DNA from: Peribacillus frigoritolerans
GTDB taxonomy: Bacteria > Bacillota > Bacilli > Bacillales > DSM-1321
Reading direction: 5' to 3'
NCBI GenBank assembly: GCA_030562215.1
Contig: JAUPFL010000001.1
Span: forward strand, 2,406,501-2,470,500
DNA: 64,000 nucleotides
The position numbers and the translations under genes were made by a program. This document shows positions 48,950 through 59,209 of the stretch, piece by piece. Under the pieces are notes generated by a model. It saw only the letters and a list, made by a program, of their open reading frames with translations. It did not search any database and had not been told where the DNA came from. Each line of letters begins with the position of its first letter. Within the stretch, counting starts at the first letter, position 1.

Positions 48950-49996
48950 ATGAGCGTGGTCGAAGAAAAAGAAATCGTATCTTACATAAAAGAATTGGTG
49001 TCCATACCCAGCCCCTCCGGCTATACTGAGCAAGCCATTAAATACGCGGCCGATTTCATGGAGCAGAGGAAGGTTCCTTATAACATCACGAATAAAGGGG
49101 CATTGCTTGCTACATTAAAAGGCAAAGATGATAACAAACATCGCTTGCTGACTGCCCATGTCGATACTCTGGGAGCCATGGTAAAGGAAATCAAGGCGAA
49201 TGGCCGCCTTAAATTGACGATGATCGGCGGTTTCCGCTGGAACTCAGTGGAAGGGGAGTATTGTAAAATCCATACAGCTGACGGAGCCATTATCACCGGG
49301 ACCATTTTAATCAATCAGACCTCTGTCCACGTATATAAAAATGCCGGGGATGCCAAGCGAGATGATGAGACAATTGAGGTCCGGATAGATGCTGTCGTGA
49401 AAACCAAAGCGGAAACCGAGGCCATTGGCATTTCTGTTGGAGATTTTGTCTCCTTTGAACCGAGAGTGGAAATGACGGATACAGGCTTTTTGAAATCAAG
49501 GCATTTGGATGATAAAGCTAGCGTTGGCATCCTCCTTCATATCATTGACCTCATTTCTACAGGAAAGATAAAATTGGCATACACGACCCATTTCCTGATT
49601 TCCAACAATGAAGAAATCGGCTATGGCGGAAATTCCAATATCCCTGAGAAAACAGTCGAATATCTAGCTGTCGATATGGGCGCGATCGGTGATGGGCAAT
49701 CGACGGATGAATTCAGCGTTTCCATTTGCGCAAAAGACTCCTCGGGTCCTTATCATTATAAACTGCGTCAGCAACTGGTCTCACTTGCCCAAGCAAATGC
49801 TGTCGACTACCGCGTCGATATTTATCCATATTATGGATCGGACGCTTCCGCTGCAATCCGGGCAGGATTTGATGTCGTACATGGCCTGATCGGACCGGGA
49901 ATCGATGCTTCACATGCCTTCGAGCGGACCCATGTCTCTTCATTAAAGCATACAGCCGATCTGATTTTGCATTATATTCAATCAGAGTTGGTATAA
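48950..49996 (+). CDS. M42 family glutamyl/deblocking aminopeptidase
   Basis: 348 residues, intact. Metal ligands of the M42 fold: TAHVDTLG, RHLDDKAS, catalytic NNEEIGYGG, VDMGA and SHAFERTH near the C-terminus. Cytosolic oligomeric aminopeptidase releasing N-terminal residues from peptides, compatible with the peptide importer upstream though not in its operon. RBS GGAAAGGAGAG. Confidence 0.9.
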   Translation: MSVVEEKEIVSYIKELVSIPSPSGYTEQAIKYAADFMEQRKVPYNITNKGALLATLKGKDDNKHRLLTAHVDTLGAMVKEIKANGRLKLTMIGGFRWNSVEGEYCKIHTADGAIITGTILINQTSVHVYKNAGDAKRDDETIEVRIDAVVKTKAETEAIGISVGDFVSFEPRVEMTDTGFLKSRHLDDKASVGILLHIIDLISTGKIKLAYTTHFLISNNEEIGYGGNSNIPEKTVEYLAVDMGAIGDGQSTDEFSVSICAKDSSGPYHYKLRQQLVSLAQANAVDYRVDIYPYYGSDASAAIRAGFDVVHGLIGPGIDASHAFERTHVSSLKHTADLILHYIQSELV

Positions 49997-50001
49997 TTGT
50001 T

Positions 50002-50038
50002 AAAAGCCCGCACTCCTATCATAGTAGTGCGGGCTTTT
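50002..50038 (+). terminator. Rho-independent terminator
   Basis: AAAAGCCCGCACT and AGTGCGGGCTTTT stem, 6 nt after the M42 gene. Confidence 0.9.
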
Positions 50039-50047
50039 CTGATTTTG

Positions 50048-50100
50048 TACTCGTGAGTTTTGGTGTTTTACCTGTGAGTTTCTGCGTAATACTCGTGAAG
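50048..50100. repeat. Short tandem repeat, 21-bp period, about 2.5 copies
   Basis: TACTCGTGAGTTTTGG (50048), TACCTGTGAGTTTCTG (50069) and TACTCGTGAAG (50090) are spaced exactly 21 bp apart. It lies between two convergent genes. Confidence 0.55.
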
Positions 50101-50105
50101 ACAAA

Positions 50106-50527
50106 TTATAATGATAATTCTTGTGGAGGTTCACCATTGTTGTTCATCAACCGAATGCTTTCCGGCTTAATTTGCAGGATTAAATAATTTGGATCCTTCG
50201 GGCCTTCGAACCACTCTTCAAATGATTCGTTCCATAATTTATCTTTCAGTTCTTGTGAATCGTTTACTTTCGACGTACCTGAGATTTCCAGGTAAGAATC
50301 GCCTAATCCTTCATTATCATAACCGATCAGGATATGAACATTAGGTTCTTTTCAATTTCAGCGATTTTTTCCGTCTTTCCGCTCGTTGGTGTATATAATG
50401 TTAAATCATCGTTAAAAAATGTCATATAGCGTGAATGTGGTTTGTTGTTTTCAACTGAAGATAAAACCCCTATTTTATGATCACGGATGATGTTCAGGAC
50501 TTTTTCTTTTATTTGGTTTTGGCTCAT
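50106..50527 (-). CDS. Pyridoxamine-5'-phosphate-oxidase-like FMN-binding protein (general stress protein 26 type, frameshifted near 50347)
   Basis: 140 residues repaired, split-barrel fold. EKVLNIIRDHKIGVLSSVENNKPHSRYMTFF and LYTPTSGKTEKIAEIEKNP, then HILIGYDNEGLGDSYLEISG in the second frame. A base is missing in AAGAACCTAATG on the coding strand. Small stress proteins of this type bind flavin; the reaction is unknown. RBS AAGGAG, with a long T-run on the plus strand upstream. Confidence 0.78.
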
Positions 50528-50724
50528 TTTTGCACACTCCTTTTTTTTTTAACTCTGTTACTTTTCCTCTTTTACTTTTCCTCTTTTTTCATTAAGTTAA
50601 ACAAAATTATGCGGTTTGCCATTTTTATGAATGAATACTGAAAGAAGTTGCCATACTAGTCATTATGTGTTTTGTTTAAAACAATTTCATGATGTGAATC
50701 CATTTGTAAAGGTGAGTATGATGA

Positions 50725-51540
50725 ATGAATTGTGGTGAATTACTTATCATTGGCGGGGCAGAGGATAAGTGCCTTGAAGGTGAAGTATTAAATAAATTTG
50801 TCGAGCTTGCAACCCGTAATAGTGATGGCGGAATAGGAATATTGCCTACAGCGAGTGAAATTCCTGAAGAAGTGAGTACAGAGTATATCAAGATTTTCAG
50901 GGATTTAGGCGTGGACAGGGTGGAAGTGATCAAGTTGGATTCAAGGCAGGATGCAGACGATCCAGCAATTTGTGAACTGCTTACCTCTTTTTCCGCCATC
51001 TTCATTTCAGGAGGAAACCAAAGCCGATTGTCTGAACTGATTGGAAAAACCAAGTTCCACGATGCCCTTTCTAAAGCCTGGCATGAAGGAATGGTGATAG
51101 CAGGGACAAGTGCCGGCGCTTCCATTTTAGGTAAGTATATGATCGTAGCTGCTGACACGATGCTGAATGACAATAAGTTAAAGGTTGAAATTGGCGTAGG
51201 TTTCGGCTTCCTGGACGGACTGATAATCGATCAACATTTTTCCCAGCGTGGCCGCTTTGACCGTCTGTTAAGTGCGATAGCAGGGAAAAAAGAAATTATG
51301 GGTATTGGCATTGATGAAAATACAGCAATTTTAGTTAAAGACGGTCATTTTGAAGTGGTCGGCCAACATCAAGTATTGGTTCTTGATGGCAGCACCAGTG
51401 ATTATATCAATATCACATCTTCTGATAATGGCAGTGAAGAGTTGACTCTTTCGGGATTTATCCTTCATGCACTAACCAGAGGATACCGTTTTGACCTGCT
51501 TACCAGGAAATTGTTGATGAAAAAGGGGATCCAACAATGA
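50725..51540 (+). CDS. cphB: Cyanophycinase
   Basis: 271 residues, intact. S51-family serine peptidase that degrades cyanophycin (Asp-Arg polymer) to beta-Asp-Arg dipeptides. LLIIGGAEDK at the N-terminus, GGNQSRL, nucleophile elbow AGTSAGASI (Ser near 133) and DQHFSQRGRFDRL. No signal peptide, so cytosolic as expected for granule mobilisation. Its stop overlaps the cphA start (ATGA). RBS GGTGAG is moderate. Confidence 0.88.
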   Translation: MNCGELLIIGGAEDKCLEGEVLNKFVELATRNSDGGIGILPTASEIPEEVSTEYIKIFRDLGVDRVEVIKLDSRQDADDPAICELLTSFSAIFISGGNQSRLSELIGKTKFHDALSKAWHEGMVIAGTSAGASILGKYMIVAADTMLNDNKLKVEIGVGFGFLDGLIIDQHFSQRGRFDRLLSAIAGKKEIMGIGIDENTAILVKDGHFEVVGQHQVLVLDGSTSDYINITSSDNGSEELTLSGFILHALTRGYRFDLLTRKLLMKKGIQQ

Positions 51541-54158
51541 AGATCAATCGAGTCCGTTATTTAAAAGGACCTAATTATTTTGCTTATACACCTACGATTT
51601 GCATTGAATTGGATATAGGGGAACTGGAACAGAAACCATCTGATTCAATACCTGGATTCAATGAAACATTGTTAAAGGCGCTCCCGAACTTGGGAAGCCA
51701 TACATGTTCAAAAGGGTATCGAGGCGGTTTCGCCGAAAGGCTGAGAAAAGGAACATGGATGGGACATATATTGGAGCATATGACGATTGAGCTTCAAAAC
51801 TTGGCCGGAATCGAAGCCATCCGTGGAAAAACGATAATGATGGAAAAGAAGGGTTTTTATTATGTTACCTTTGACTATCAGGAGCCTCACTCGGGTCTCC
51901 AAGCTTTTTTAGCAGCAAAAGATATCGCGGAAGCCATCCTTAATGGTGAAAAACTTATAAATGTACAATCTTATGTAAAACAAATAGAGCAATTATATTA
52001 TAAAAATAAACTGGGGCCAAGTACCGAAGCCATTTTTAAGGCAGCGCAAGCAAAAGGTATCCCCGTCGAGCGAATGGGTGATGAAAGCTTATTGCGTTTA
52101 GGAACAGGTACAAGGCAGAAGTATGTTCAGGCGACAATTTCTAGCCAGACCTCGAATATTGCCGTTGAGAATTCATGTGACAAATCATTGACCAAATCAA
52201 TTTTAAGAGGATGTGGCCTCCCTGTACCTGAAGGGGAAGTTGCCCATTCCATTGAAGATATCTTTGCCTCGGCGGACAGGCTGGGTTTTCCGCTGGTCAT
52301 AAAACCGTATAATGGGAGACAGGGGCAGGGGGTCATCACTCATATCAAAAATAAGGATGAACTATTCAATGTAATCAATTGTTTGGAATTGCATGTGGAG
52401 AAGTACATTGTCGAACGGCATATTGAAGGACATGATTATCGGTTATTGATAGTCAACGGAGATCTTATCGCCGCCAGTTTGAGGCTTCCACCCTATGTTA
52501 TTGGCAATGGCAAGGAAACGATACGCAGTTTGATAGAAAAGGAAAATTGTAATGATTTGCGGGGAGAAGGCCATGAAAAGCCGATGTCAAAAATCCCACT
52601 TACACATACCGTGACGTGTTACTTGGAAAAATCGAATCGGACGCTCGATACCATTCCGAATCAAGGGGAATTGGTTCAAGTTGTCGGCAATGCAAATCTT
52701 TCGACTGGTGGAAAGGCAATCGATGTAACGGACCAGGTTCATCCCACCATTAAGAATATGGCTGTTGCTGCCGCGAAAGCGATCGGTTTGGATATCGCCG
52801 GAATAGATTTTATTTGTGAGGATATATCAAAACCAATTGAACATTCAAAAACTGCAATTATTGAAGTGAATGCTGCACCGGGAATTCGAATGCATCATTA
52901 TCCGAGTGAAGGGAAAAAAGGGATGTAGGCAAAGCCATTGTCGATTATTTATTTCCGACTCGAAAAGAGGCGGCTATACCGATCATTGCAGTGACCGGAA
53001 CAAATGGAAAGACGACAACAACCCGATTGATTCATTATTTCCTTACTAATGAAAAAACAAAGGTGGGTATGACAAATTCTGATGGAGTATATATCGGTGA
53101 TGAGGTATTGGATCACGGTGATTGCAGTGGCCCTGTCAGTGCAAGAATGGTATTGGCCCATCCTGAAGTTGATATAGCCGTATTGGAAACGGCCCGGGGC
53201 GGGATTCTGCGTGAAGGTCTGGCTTTTCGTAAATGTGATGTGGGGATCATTACCAATGTAAGTGAGGATCACCTCGGCCGTGATGGAATCGATACATTGG
53301 AAGATCTCATTAAATTAAAGAGGCTGGTAGCCGAAGTCGTAATGAAAACAGGCTATTGTATACTGAATGCAGATGATCCGAATGTAGCAGCCATGAATGC
53401 TTATACAGATGGGGAGGTCATATACACCTCTACAGATGCCACCCAGCCTCACGTAAAGGCTGCGATAAATAAGGGATGTAAAGTTTGGTACGTCAATGAA
53501 CAAGGCGTGATTTGTCATTCAGCTGATGGTGTCATCCAACAATTTATGGATTGTACCATGGTTCCAATAACGATTTCCGGCATGGCACGTCATAATATCG
53601 CCAATTTACTTCAGGCGTTAGCCGCAGCTGAAACACAAGGCATTACCATGGAAGAACTAAGAAAAGAAGGCTGCCACATTTATGCCTGATACGAATTTGT
53701 CCAAAGGACGGTTCAATTTAAAAAAGTTGAAAGAGCGCACGATCATCATCGACTATGCCCATAATGAAGCGGGATTGAAGGCCATATTCGAAACGGTCAG
53801 TGCCTATAACAAAAATCGCCTTATCACTGTCTTGGCAGGACCGGGGGACCGTATTGATGAAGAGCTTATCAGGCTCTCCAAGGTAGCGGCCATTAATTCT
53901 GATCTGTTCATCATTAAAGAAGACGATGATTTGCGGGGAAGGGAGCCGTTAGAAGTAGCCGGGCTGCTTCAGGAAGCTGCGGAAGAAGCAGGGTTACAAA
54001 AAGATCGGATATTCATCGAACCTAATGAATTGGACGCATTCATAAAAGCCTGGGAAACATCACAACCGGGTGACCTATTATTGTTCTTTTACACGGATTT
54101 CGAATATGTAGAGAGGTTTTTCGAAAAGGTTTCAACAAATCCGTTGCCAAAGAAATAA
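51537..54158 (+). CDS. cphA: Cyanophycin synthetase (two frameshifts)
   Basis: 873 residues repaired, the usual CphA1 length. N-terminal domain (1-~165), ATP-grasp domain with LVIKPYNGRQGQGV and IIEVNAAPGIRMHHYP (adds Asp), and a Mur-ligase-like domain with VTGTNGKTTTTRL, GILREGLAF and NVSEDHLG (adds Arg). Both ATP sites look intact, unlike CphA2. A base is missing near 52918 (GGAAAAAAGGG; repair KKRDVGKAIVDYLF) and one is extra near 53670. Translationally coupled to cphB. Confidence 0.9.
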
Positions 54159-54241
54159 AACAAAGTGGGTTTCGCCCTTAAAAACCCTTTACTGTCAAAC
54201 GCAAGCTTGAGGAGTTTCAGAGAAGTGGGAAGTGAATGTTG

Positions 54242-54274
54242 AAAAAGCTAATCCAAGTGGATTAGCTTTTTTCA
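54242..54274. terminator. Bidirectional terminator
   Basis: AAAAGCTAATCC-AAGT-GGATTAGCTTTT with A- and T-rich sides, between convergent cphA and yidC2. Confidence 0.9.
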
Positions 54275-55045
54275 TGACCGTTTCATTTGCAGCCGGGACA
54301 GCGGCATGGTCTTTTTATATATTCGCTGAAGCACGATTGACTGAACAATCATGAATATACCTCCGATTGACCAATATAGCGGCAATGCAGCAGGAGCGGA
54401 GAAAGAAATGAATAAAATCATTGCTGGTGAGAGCAAGCTCATCATCTTCATTTGTTTCTGCTGTTCTTCCGGCATTTGTCTCATGGAAATGACCGATTGG
54501 AAGTAATAAATGACACCAGCAATAATCGCCATGGCAATATTCGGCTGGCCTAGGCTGTACCAAAGGAAACTATGTGTAGCAATTTCATGGGAACCTTGAA
54601 TCGCATAATAAAAGCCCATTAGAATCGGCATTTGAATTAAGAGCGGCAGACAGCCCATGTTTAAAGGATTGACTCCATGTTTTTGGTAAAGCTGCATCAT
54701 TTCCTGTTGGAGGGCCTTTTGTTTAGCAGGGTCTTTCGTCTCTTTGATTTTCTGCTGGATTGCTGTCATTTCCGGTTTCAGCCCATTCATCTTCGTTTTC
54801 ATGCTAAGCTGTGTTTTATATTGCTTGGCAGTCAGTGGAAGCAAGACAAGGCGAATCAAAAATGTCATCATGATGATGCTTAAACCATAGTTGCCATTAA
54901 ATAAATCAGCATTAAATTCTAGCATTTTTGTCATGGGGTTAACCAATGCAGTATGAAATGGACCGCTAGTTGCTGCTGAGCAACCTGTCAAAAGGGTCGT
55001 TGCCAAAAATAGGACGGCAATTAAAAACATGTTTTTCTTCTTCAA
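54272..55045 (-). CDS. yidC2: Membrane protein insertase YidC2/OxaA-type lipoprotein
   Basis: 257 residues, intact. Lipoprotein signal MKKKNMFLIAVLFLATTLLTGC (TTG start at 55045, GAGGAGG 7 nt upstream). Five membrane segments with the conserved hydrophilic-groove Arg in IIMMTFLIRLVLLPLTAKQY and MGCLPLLIQMPILMGFYYAI. Inserts membrane proteins with or beside SecYEG. Preceded by a MifM-like ORF, as for YidC2 of B. subtilis; that context is why I choose yidC2 over spoIIIJ. Confidence 0.88.
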   Translation of the reverse strand: MKKKNMFLIAVLFLATTLLTGCSAATSGPFHTALVNPMTKMLEFNADLFNGNYGLSIIMMTFLIRLVLLPLTAKQYKTQLSMKTKMNGLKPEMTAIQQKIKETKDPAKQKALQQEMMQLYQKHGVNPLNMGCLPLLIQMPILMGFYYAIQGSHEIATHSFLWYSLGQPNIAMAIIAGVIYYFQSVISMRQMPEEQQKQMKMMSLLSPAMILFISFSAPAALPLYWSIGGIFMIVQSIVLQRIYKKTMPLSRLQMKRS

Positions 55046-55053
55046 TATAATTT

Positions 55054-55092
55054 CCTCCTCGAATTGTTATTGTTTAAACAACTAGAAGGAGG
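55054..55092 (-). promoter_or_regulatory. Hairpin that can mask the yidC2 Shine-Dalgarno
   Basis: On the minus strand CCTCCTT, inside the last codons of the upstream ORF (Leu-Leu), can pair with GAGGAGG, the yidC2 RBS, with an inner GTTGTT/AACAATAAC helix. The same arrangement controls yidC2 in B. subtilis, where a ribosome stalled on MifM opens the stem. Confidence 0.6.
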
Positions 55093-55361
55093 CTTGGCTC
55101 ATCGGAATCATCTGGTGAATCCTTTTGCCTGATAAATGTGAAAAAGCGCTGTGCACCGCGCCAGTCAAAAATGCTGCCTGCATGAACAGGGGATTTACTT
55201 TTATCTGTATGAACTGAAGCTTGATATTTGTCATTCAAGAGCGATTGCTTTTTATTTAAGAAGTAAAACGCGGCCAGTGGAAAGACAAAGGTAAATAAGT
55301 AACCTGCCCATACCGCATGGCGAACGGTCTGATAATCGAATTCTAATAATAATTCCCACAT
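55074..55361 (-). CDS. mifM: MifM-like regulatory nascent chain upstream of yidC2
   Basis: 95 residues, the same size class as B. subtilis MifM. N-terminal membrane segment (HAVWAGYLFTFVFPLAAFYFL), a polar middle, and a C-terminal basic-aromatic then acidic tract, RFFTFIRQKDSPDDSDEP, followed by SLLLVV. MifM also ends with a basic/aromatic stretch and an acidic run where the ribosome stalls. Sequence similarity is low; the assignment rests on position, length, topology and the RBS-masking hairpin. ATG 55361 after CGAGGG. Confidence 0.6.
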   Translation of the reverse strand: MWELLLEFDYQTVRHAVWAGYLFTFVFPLAAFYFLNKKQSLLNDKYQASVHTDKSKSPVHAGSIFDWRGAQRFFTFIRQKDSPDDSDEPSLLLVV

Positions 55362-55659
55362 AGGAATCCCTCGTTTTTTCTAAGATAAGAAAATTTGTTC
55401 AAAAATGATTTAGGGCCTGAAATGACTTTTGACCATATTGAGTTTAAATCATTAACAACACTATATCAATTCTAGTGCAAGAAAGCTAAAAATTATAGGG
55501 ATTTTTTCAAAAAATAAACAGGGAATATTTTCTGAGGCATTATTTTTAGATAATAGATCAAATAGAAACCAAATTCGAGTTTGTACAGAGCAAAGATTGC
55601 ACACATGGTCGTTCATCTACATACGGATAAAAGGAAGTTCATATATGAGGTGAAAAGGT

Positions 55660-56116
55660 ATGAAACCATACGATTCATTCGATCAACGGAACCACCATAA
55701 CGGTAATGGCCAAAATGCACATCCCCGAAAAATGGGCAATGATTTCTTGGCAGCGCCATATCCATTAGAAAATCAGATAATGGATGTAAGGACCCCCCTG
55801 GCCCGCCTGGTCCGTCCTACGGAGGGGCCAGCCGCCGCCGCGGCCGCCAAACGGAGGAGGCCCGCCTCATATAGCTCCGCCATTATTCACTCCACAACTT
55901 CACGATGGAATGTATAAGTCAATGGACACTGGTTCAATGAAAGGGTGTTTATACAAACATACGTATGTTTGGTTTAAGAATGGCCGCTCATTTTGGTTTT
56001 ACCCAACATATGTCGGCTATAATTCCGTGGCGGGTTATCGATGGAGACGAAGTCAACAGCGATGGGCCTATTATGGAACGGACGCCCATGAGATACAATT
56101 CTTTCATTGTTATTAA
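55660..56116 (+). CDS. Gly/Pro-rich protein with aromatic C-terminal domain (two frameshifts)
   Basis: About 152 residues repaired. Start MKPYDSFDQRNHHNGNGQNA; after restoring a C in ACCCCCCTGG the middle reads RTPPGPPGPSYGG, a short collagen-like segment, then SRRRGRQTEE. A second break near 55860 restores PPHIAPPLFTPQLHDG, and the protein ends with GCLYKHTYVWFKNGRSFWFY and GYRWRRSQQRWAYYG. Looks like a surface, exosporium or spore-coat protein; I do not recognise the family with certainty. RBS GAGGTG. Confidence 0.6.
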
Positions 56117-56142
56117 AAAAACAATCCGCATTTGCGGATTGT
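56114..56142 (-). terminator. Terminator of the phosphodiesterase gene
   Basis: ACAATCCGC-ATTT-GCGGATTGT; on the minus strand TTTTTTT follows. It overlaps the stop of the convergent gene. Confidence 0.8.
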
Positions 56143-56238
56143 TCAGTTTGTAGACAAAAGGGGGATTCGGAATGGCCTCACCCTGAGCCGTGTAAAGAAC
56201 TAGTCATCCTTCATGTTTTTCACTTATCATCCAAAGTT

Positions 56239-57058
56239 TCAATCCAAAAAGTAATCAGGAAAATCAGAAATGATACCATCTAACTGCATCATTTTGAACA
56301 TGCGTATTTGTTTTTTATTGTTGACGGTCCATGTAAATACTTTCATCCCGTGCTTTTGGATCCGCATTTGCAGATTCGTACTCAAAATCGTTTGCTTTGG
56401 ATTCAAAAATGATGCAAACTCGGCAATTTCTTTTAATTTTTGGTCATTAATTCGACGTTTTATCAAAACGCCCACTTGTATGTCAGGCATTAATTGATGA
56501 AACCTTTTCATGGATTCCATATCGAATGAATGAACCATTATCTTATTTTTACTTGTTGAATTTTCCTGGAATTTCACTAATTCTTCTGCAAGTTTCTGTT
56601 CAATGCCGGGATAAGCAGAGGGATGCTTCAATTCGATTAAAATTCCTGCTTCAGACCCGAAATTCTCCAATACCTCACTTAGTAAAGGAATCCTTTCGTT
56701 TTTATAGCGAGAATGAAACCAGCTTCCTGCATCCAGTTCCTTTAATTCGGCTGCCGTGTAATCACGGAGATTCCCTTTGCCGTTTGTGGTTCGATCCAGG
56801 GTGGGATCATGATGAACCACAAGGACATCATCTTTACTAAGATGGATATCCACTTCGAGGAAGTCAGCTCCCAATTCAATTGCTTTATTATAGGATGCCA
56901 TTGTATTCTCGGGGCAATATCCAGATGCACCTCGATGTCCAATTTTAAGGGGGAATGCTTCATCATTAAGCTTTCAGGGAAATCACTTTTGATCTTTTAG
57001 CGTAGAGAGTGAACAGGACAAGCATGGTTAACACGATAATTAGAAAAAATGCAATCAT
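56239..57058 (-). CDS. Glycerophosphodiester phosphodiesterase, membrane-anchored (two frameshifts)
   Basis: 273 residues repaired. N-terminal anchor MIAFFLIIVLTMLVLFTLYA, then the GDPD active site GHRGASGYCPENT (catalytic His-Arg), LEVDIHLSKDDVLVVHHDPTLDRTT (Glu-Asp metal ligands and second His), ILIELKHP and VFTWTVNNKKQI. Bases are missing near 56984 and 56941, both A-runs, so the catalytic His lies in a different frame from most of the domain. RBS AGGAG 8 nt before ATG 57058. Hydrolyses glycerophosphodiesters to glycerol-3-phosphate. Confidence 0.85.
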
Positions 57059-57236
57059 CTTTCACACTCCTATTAGGCACAATGATTAAAATTTAGCAGG
57101 ACAGTCTCATTTCATAATTTTACATGTTAGGCAGGAAAAAATCATGTTTTAAACAATGTTATAATCCGACTTAAAGGATTTATTGGAAAGGCATGGAATA
57201 CATATAATTTAAGTATCAATAAGGGAGGGAAAGCAG

Positions 57237-58552
57237 ATGGAAATGCAGGTGAAACCGAAGTCTAAAAAATGGAAGGGGAATTTTGGTTTATATTTTTCCC
57301 TTCCCATTCTCTCTTGGGCGTTTTACGATTTTGCCAATACGATTTTTTCTTCTAATATCAACACGATTTTCTTTCCATTCTTCCTACAGGAACAGATTGG
57401 GGAAAATGCCGTTCTTGATCAGATTGCGAGTACCTTCATTTCCTACGCTAATGCGATTGCCAGTTTGTTTCTTGTTTTGTTTTCCCCACTGTTCGGTGTC
57501 TTGATCGATCGAACGGGAAAAATGAAAAAATACATTATGATTTTCACACTCATTTCTGTTGTGTGTACATTTTTAATGGGGGTATTTGGAGGGACGCCGT
57601 TCAATGGAAAGATTCTGGGCATTCCCATTTCCTTGGCGATCGTCATTCTTTTATTTGTGATAGCAAAGTTTTTCTATCATTCGAGTCTTGTTTTCTATGA
57701 TACGATGATGAGTGATTTAGGCACGAAACAGCAATTGCCGCTTATATCAGGGTTTGGCGTGGCGGTAGGCTACCTTGGAACGTTAGTGGGACTGTCAATC
57801 TATCCATTCATAAGTAAAGGGAGTTCACATGAAGCCTTCATTCCCACGGCCATTTTATTTCTGGTTTTTTCCCTTCCCTTATTCTTTTTTTTAAAAGAGT
57901 CTCCAAAACAGCAAAAGGCGAAAGAACCTTTTTTATCCGGTTATAAGGAAATTAAATCAACATTTAAAGAGATGCAATCCTATCGATCGGTTTTTACATT
58001 CATGATTGCTTATTTCTTTTTAAATGATGCAATTGCGACCACTATCGGCATGATGGCCGTATATGCCAAGACTGTTGTTGGATTTTCCTCTAGCGGATTC
58101 ATTTTGCTTTACTTGGTATCGACAATATCGAGTATTGCCGGATCGTTTCTGTTTGGATACATCACGCAGTCGAAGGGACCGCGGGTGGCTGTGACATATG
58201 TGGGAGTTCTGCTCTTGGTCGCTTTATTTATAGCGGTCTTCGCACAAACCGCCCTTTGGTTCTGGGTTGCAGGGAGTATGTTCGGCATTTCGCTAGGTTC
58301 GATGTGGGTGACATCACGGACGTATATCATTGAATTGACTCCGGATGAGAAGAGGGGCAATTTTTTGGGCTATTTGCATTCTCTGGAAAAGTCTCTTCAA
58401 TAATCGGTCCGCTATTATATGGAACGATAACGTTGATATTCCATGACCTCGGTACATTGGCGAGCCGGATGGCATTAGGGTCATTGATCATCATGGCGAT
58501 AATAGGTTTGGGCTTTCTTTTGAAAATGAAGGGATTGGAAGAAGTGAAATAA
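57237..58552 (+). CDS. UMF1-type MFS transporter, YxiO-like (frameshifted near 58366)
   Basis: 438 residues repaired, about 12 membrane segments. LSWAFYDFANTIFSSNINTIFFPFF at the N-terminus is typical of the UMF1 (Atg22-like) family, with LFSPLFGVLIDRTGKMKKY and RGNFFGLFAFSGKVSSIIGPLLYG after a T is restored in the T-run. Exporter, possibly of amino acids or other metabolites; substrate unknown. RBS GGGAGGGAAAG. Confidence 0.83.
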
Positions 58553-58554
58553 GA

Positions 58555-58594
58555 AAAGGGAATGGAGCCGGCCTTAATGCCGCATCCATTCCCT
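58555..58594. terminator. Bidirectional terminator
   Basis: AAGGGAATGGA and TCCATTCCCTT stem with an inner GCCGGC/GCCG part, between convergent genes. Confidence 0.88.
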
Positions 58595-58604
58595 TGCATA
58601 AACT

Positions 58605-59020
58605 TTATACCAAAATCAAGGTGACATCGACGTTCCCGCGAGTTGCTTTTGAATAGGGGCAGGTCATGTGTGCTTTTTTGGCGAAGTCTTCGGCTTCTTC
58701 CTGCTTAGGTCGGGAATCGAAACATCCAACCTTACAGACAATTTAAAACCGCCGTCATCCTCATCTTTTCCGATCGTGACATTTGCCGTCACGGACGTAT
58801 CAACCTTTTTCTTTTCTTTTTGCAGAACAAGGTTCAAGGCACTGTCAAAACATGCCGCGTAACCGGCTGCGAATAACTGTTCAGGGTTTGTGGCTCGCTC
58901 ACCGGAACCACCTAATTCCTTCGGTGACCTCACATCGAAATCCAGAATCCCGTCCTCAGATTTAACATGTCCCTCACGACCACCGTGTACGGTAACTGTA
59001 GCTGTATATAATGGCTTCAA
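58605..59020 (-). CDS. ohr: Organic hydroperoxide resistance protein Ohr/OsmC (frameshifted near 58707)
   Basis: 138 residues repaired. Thiol peroxidase: [13 protein letters not shown] carries the peroxidatic Cys and [13 protein letters not shown] the second Cys, which appears only after restoring a base in [34 protein letters not shown] near the N-terminus is characteristic. TTG 59020 is preferred because GGAG is 9 nt upstream. No OhrR repressor is adjacent. Confidence 0.9.
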
Positions 59021-59176
59021 TAAAAACAACTCCTTTTATTATTCTTACTATCATTAGTTCCCTGCTGTAAGTCTTTTAAACAAAATGAAAGTGAGTTTAT
59101 GGAGACTACTGTTTGAAAATGGTATTAAATTGGTTTTAAATTGGAAGATATTGTTTTATAATGTACTGTATTAGGA

Positions 59177-59189
59177 GGTGTAATACACC
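59177..59189 (+). promoter_or_regulatory. Palindromic operator before the GntR gene
   Basis: GGTGTAATACACC is a perfect palindrome about a central A, 14 nt after TATAAT (59157-59162). Such GTGTA...TACAC sites are typical of YtrA-type GntR regulators that repress their own ABC operon. Confidence 0.6.
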
Positions 59190-59209
59190 CATTGCAAGGA
59201 GGGTTTATG

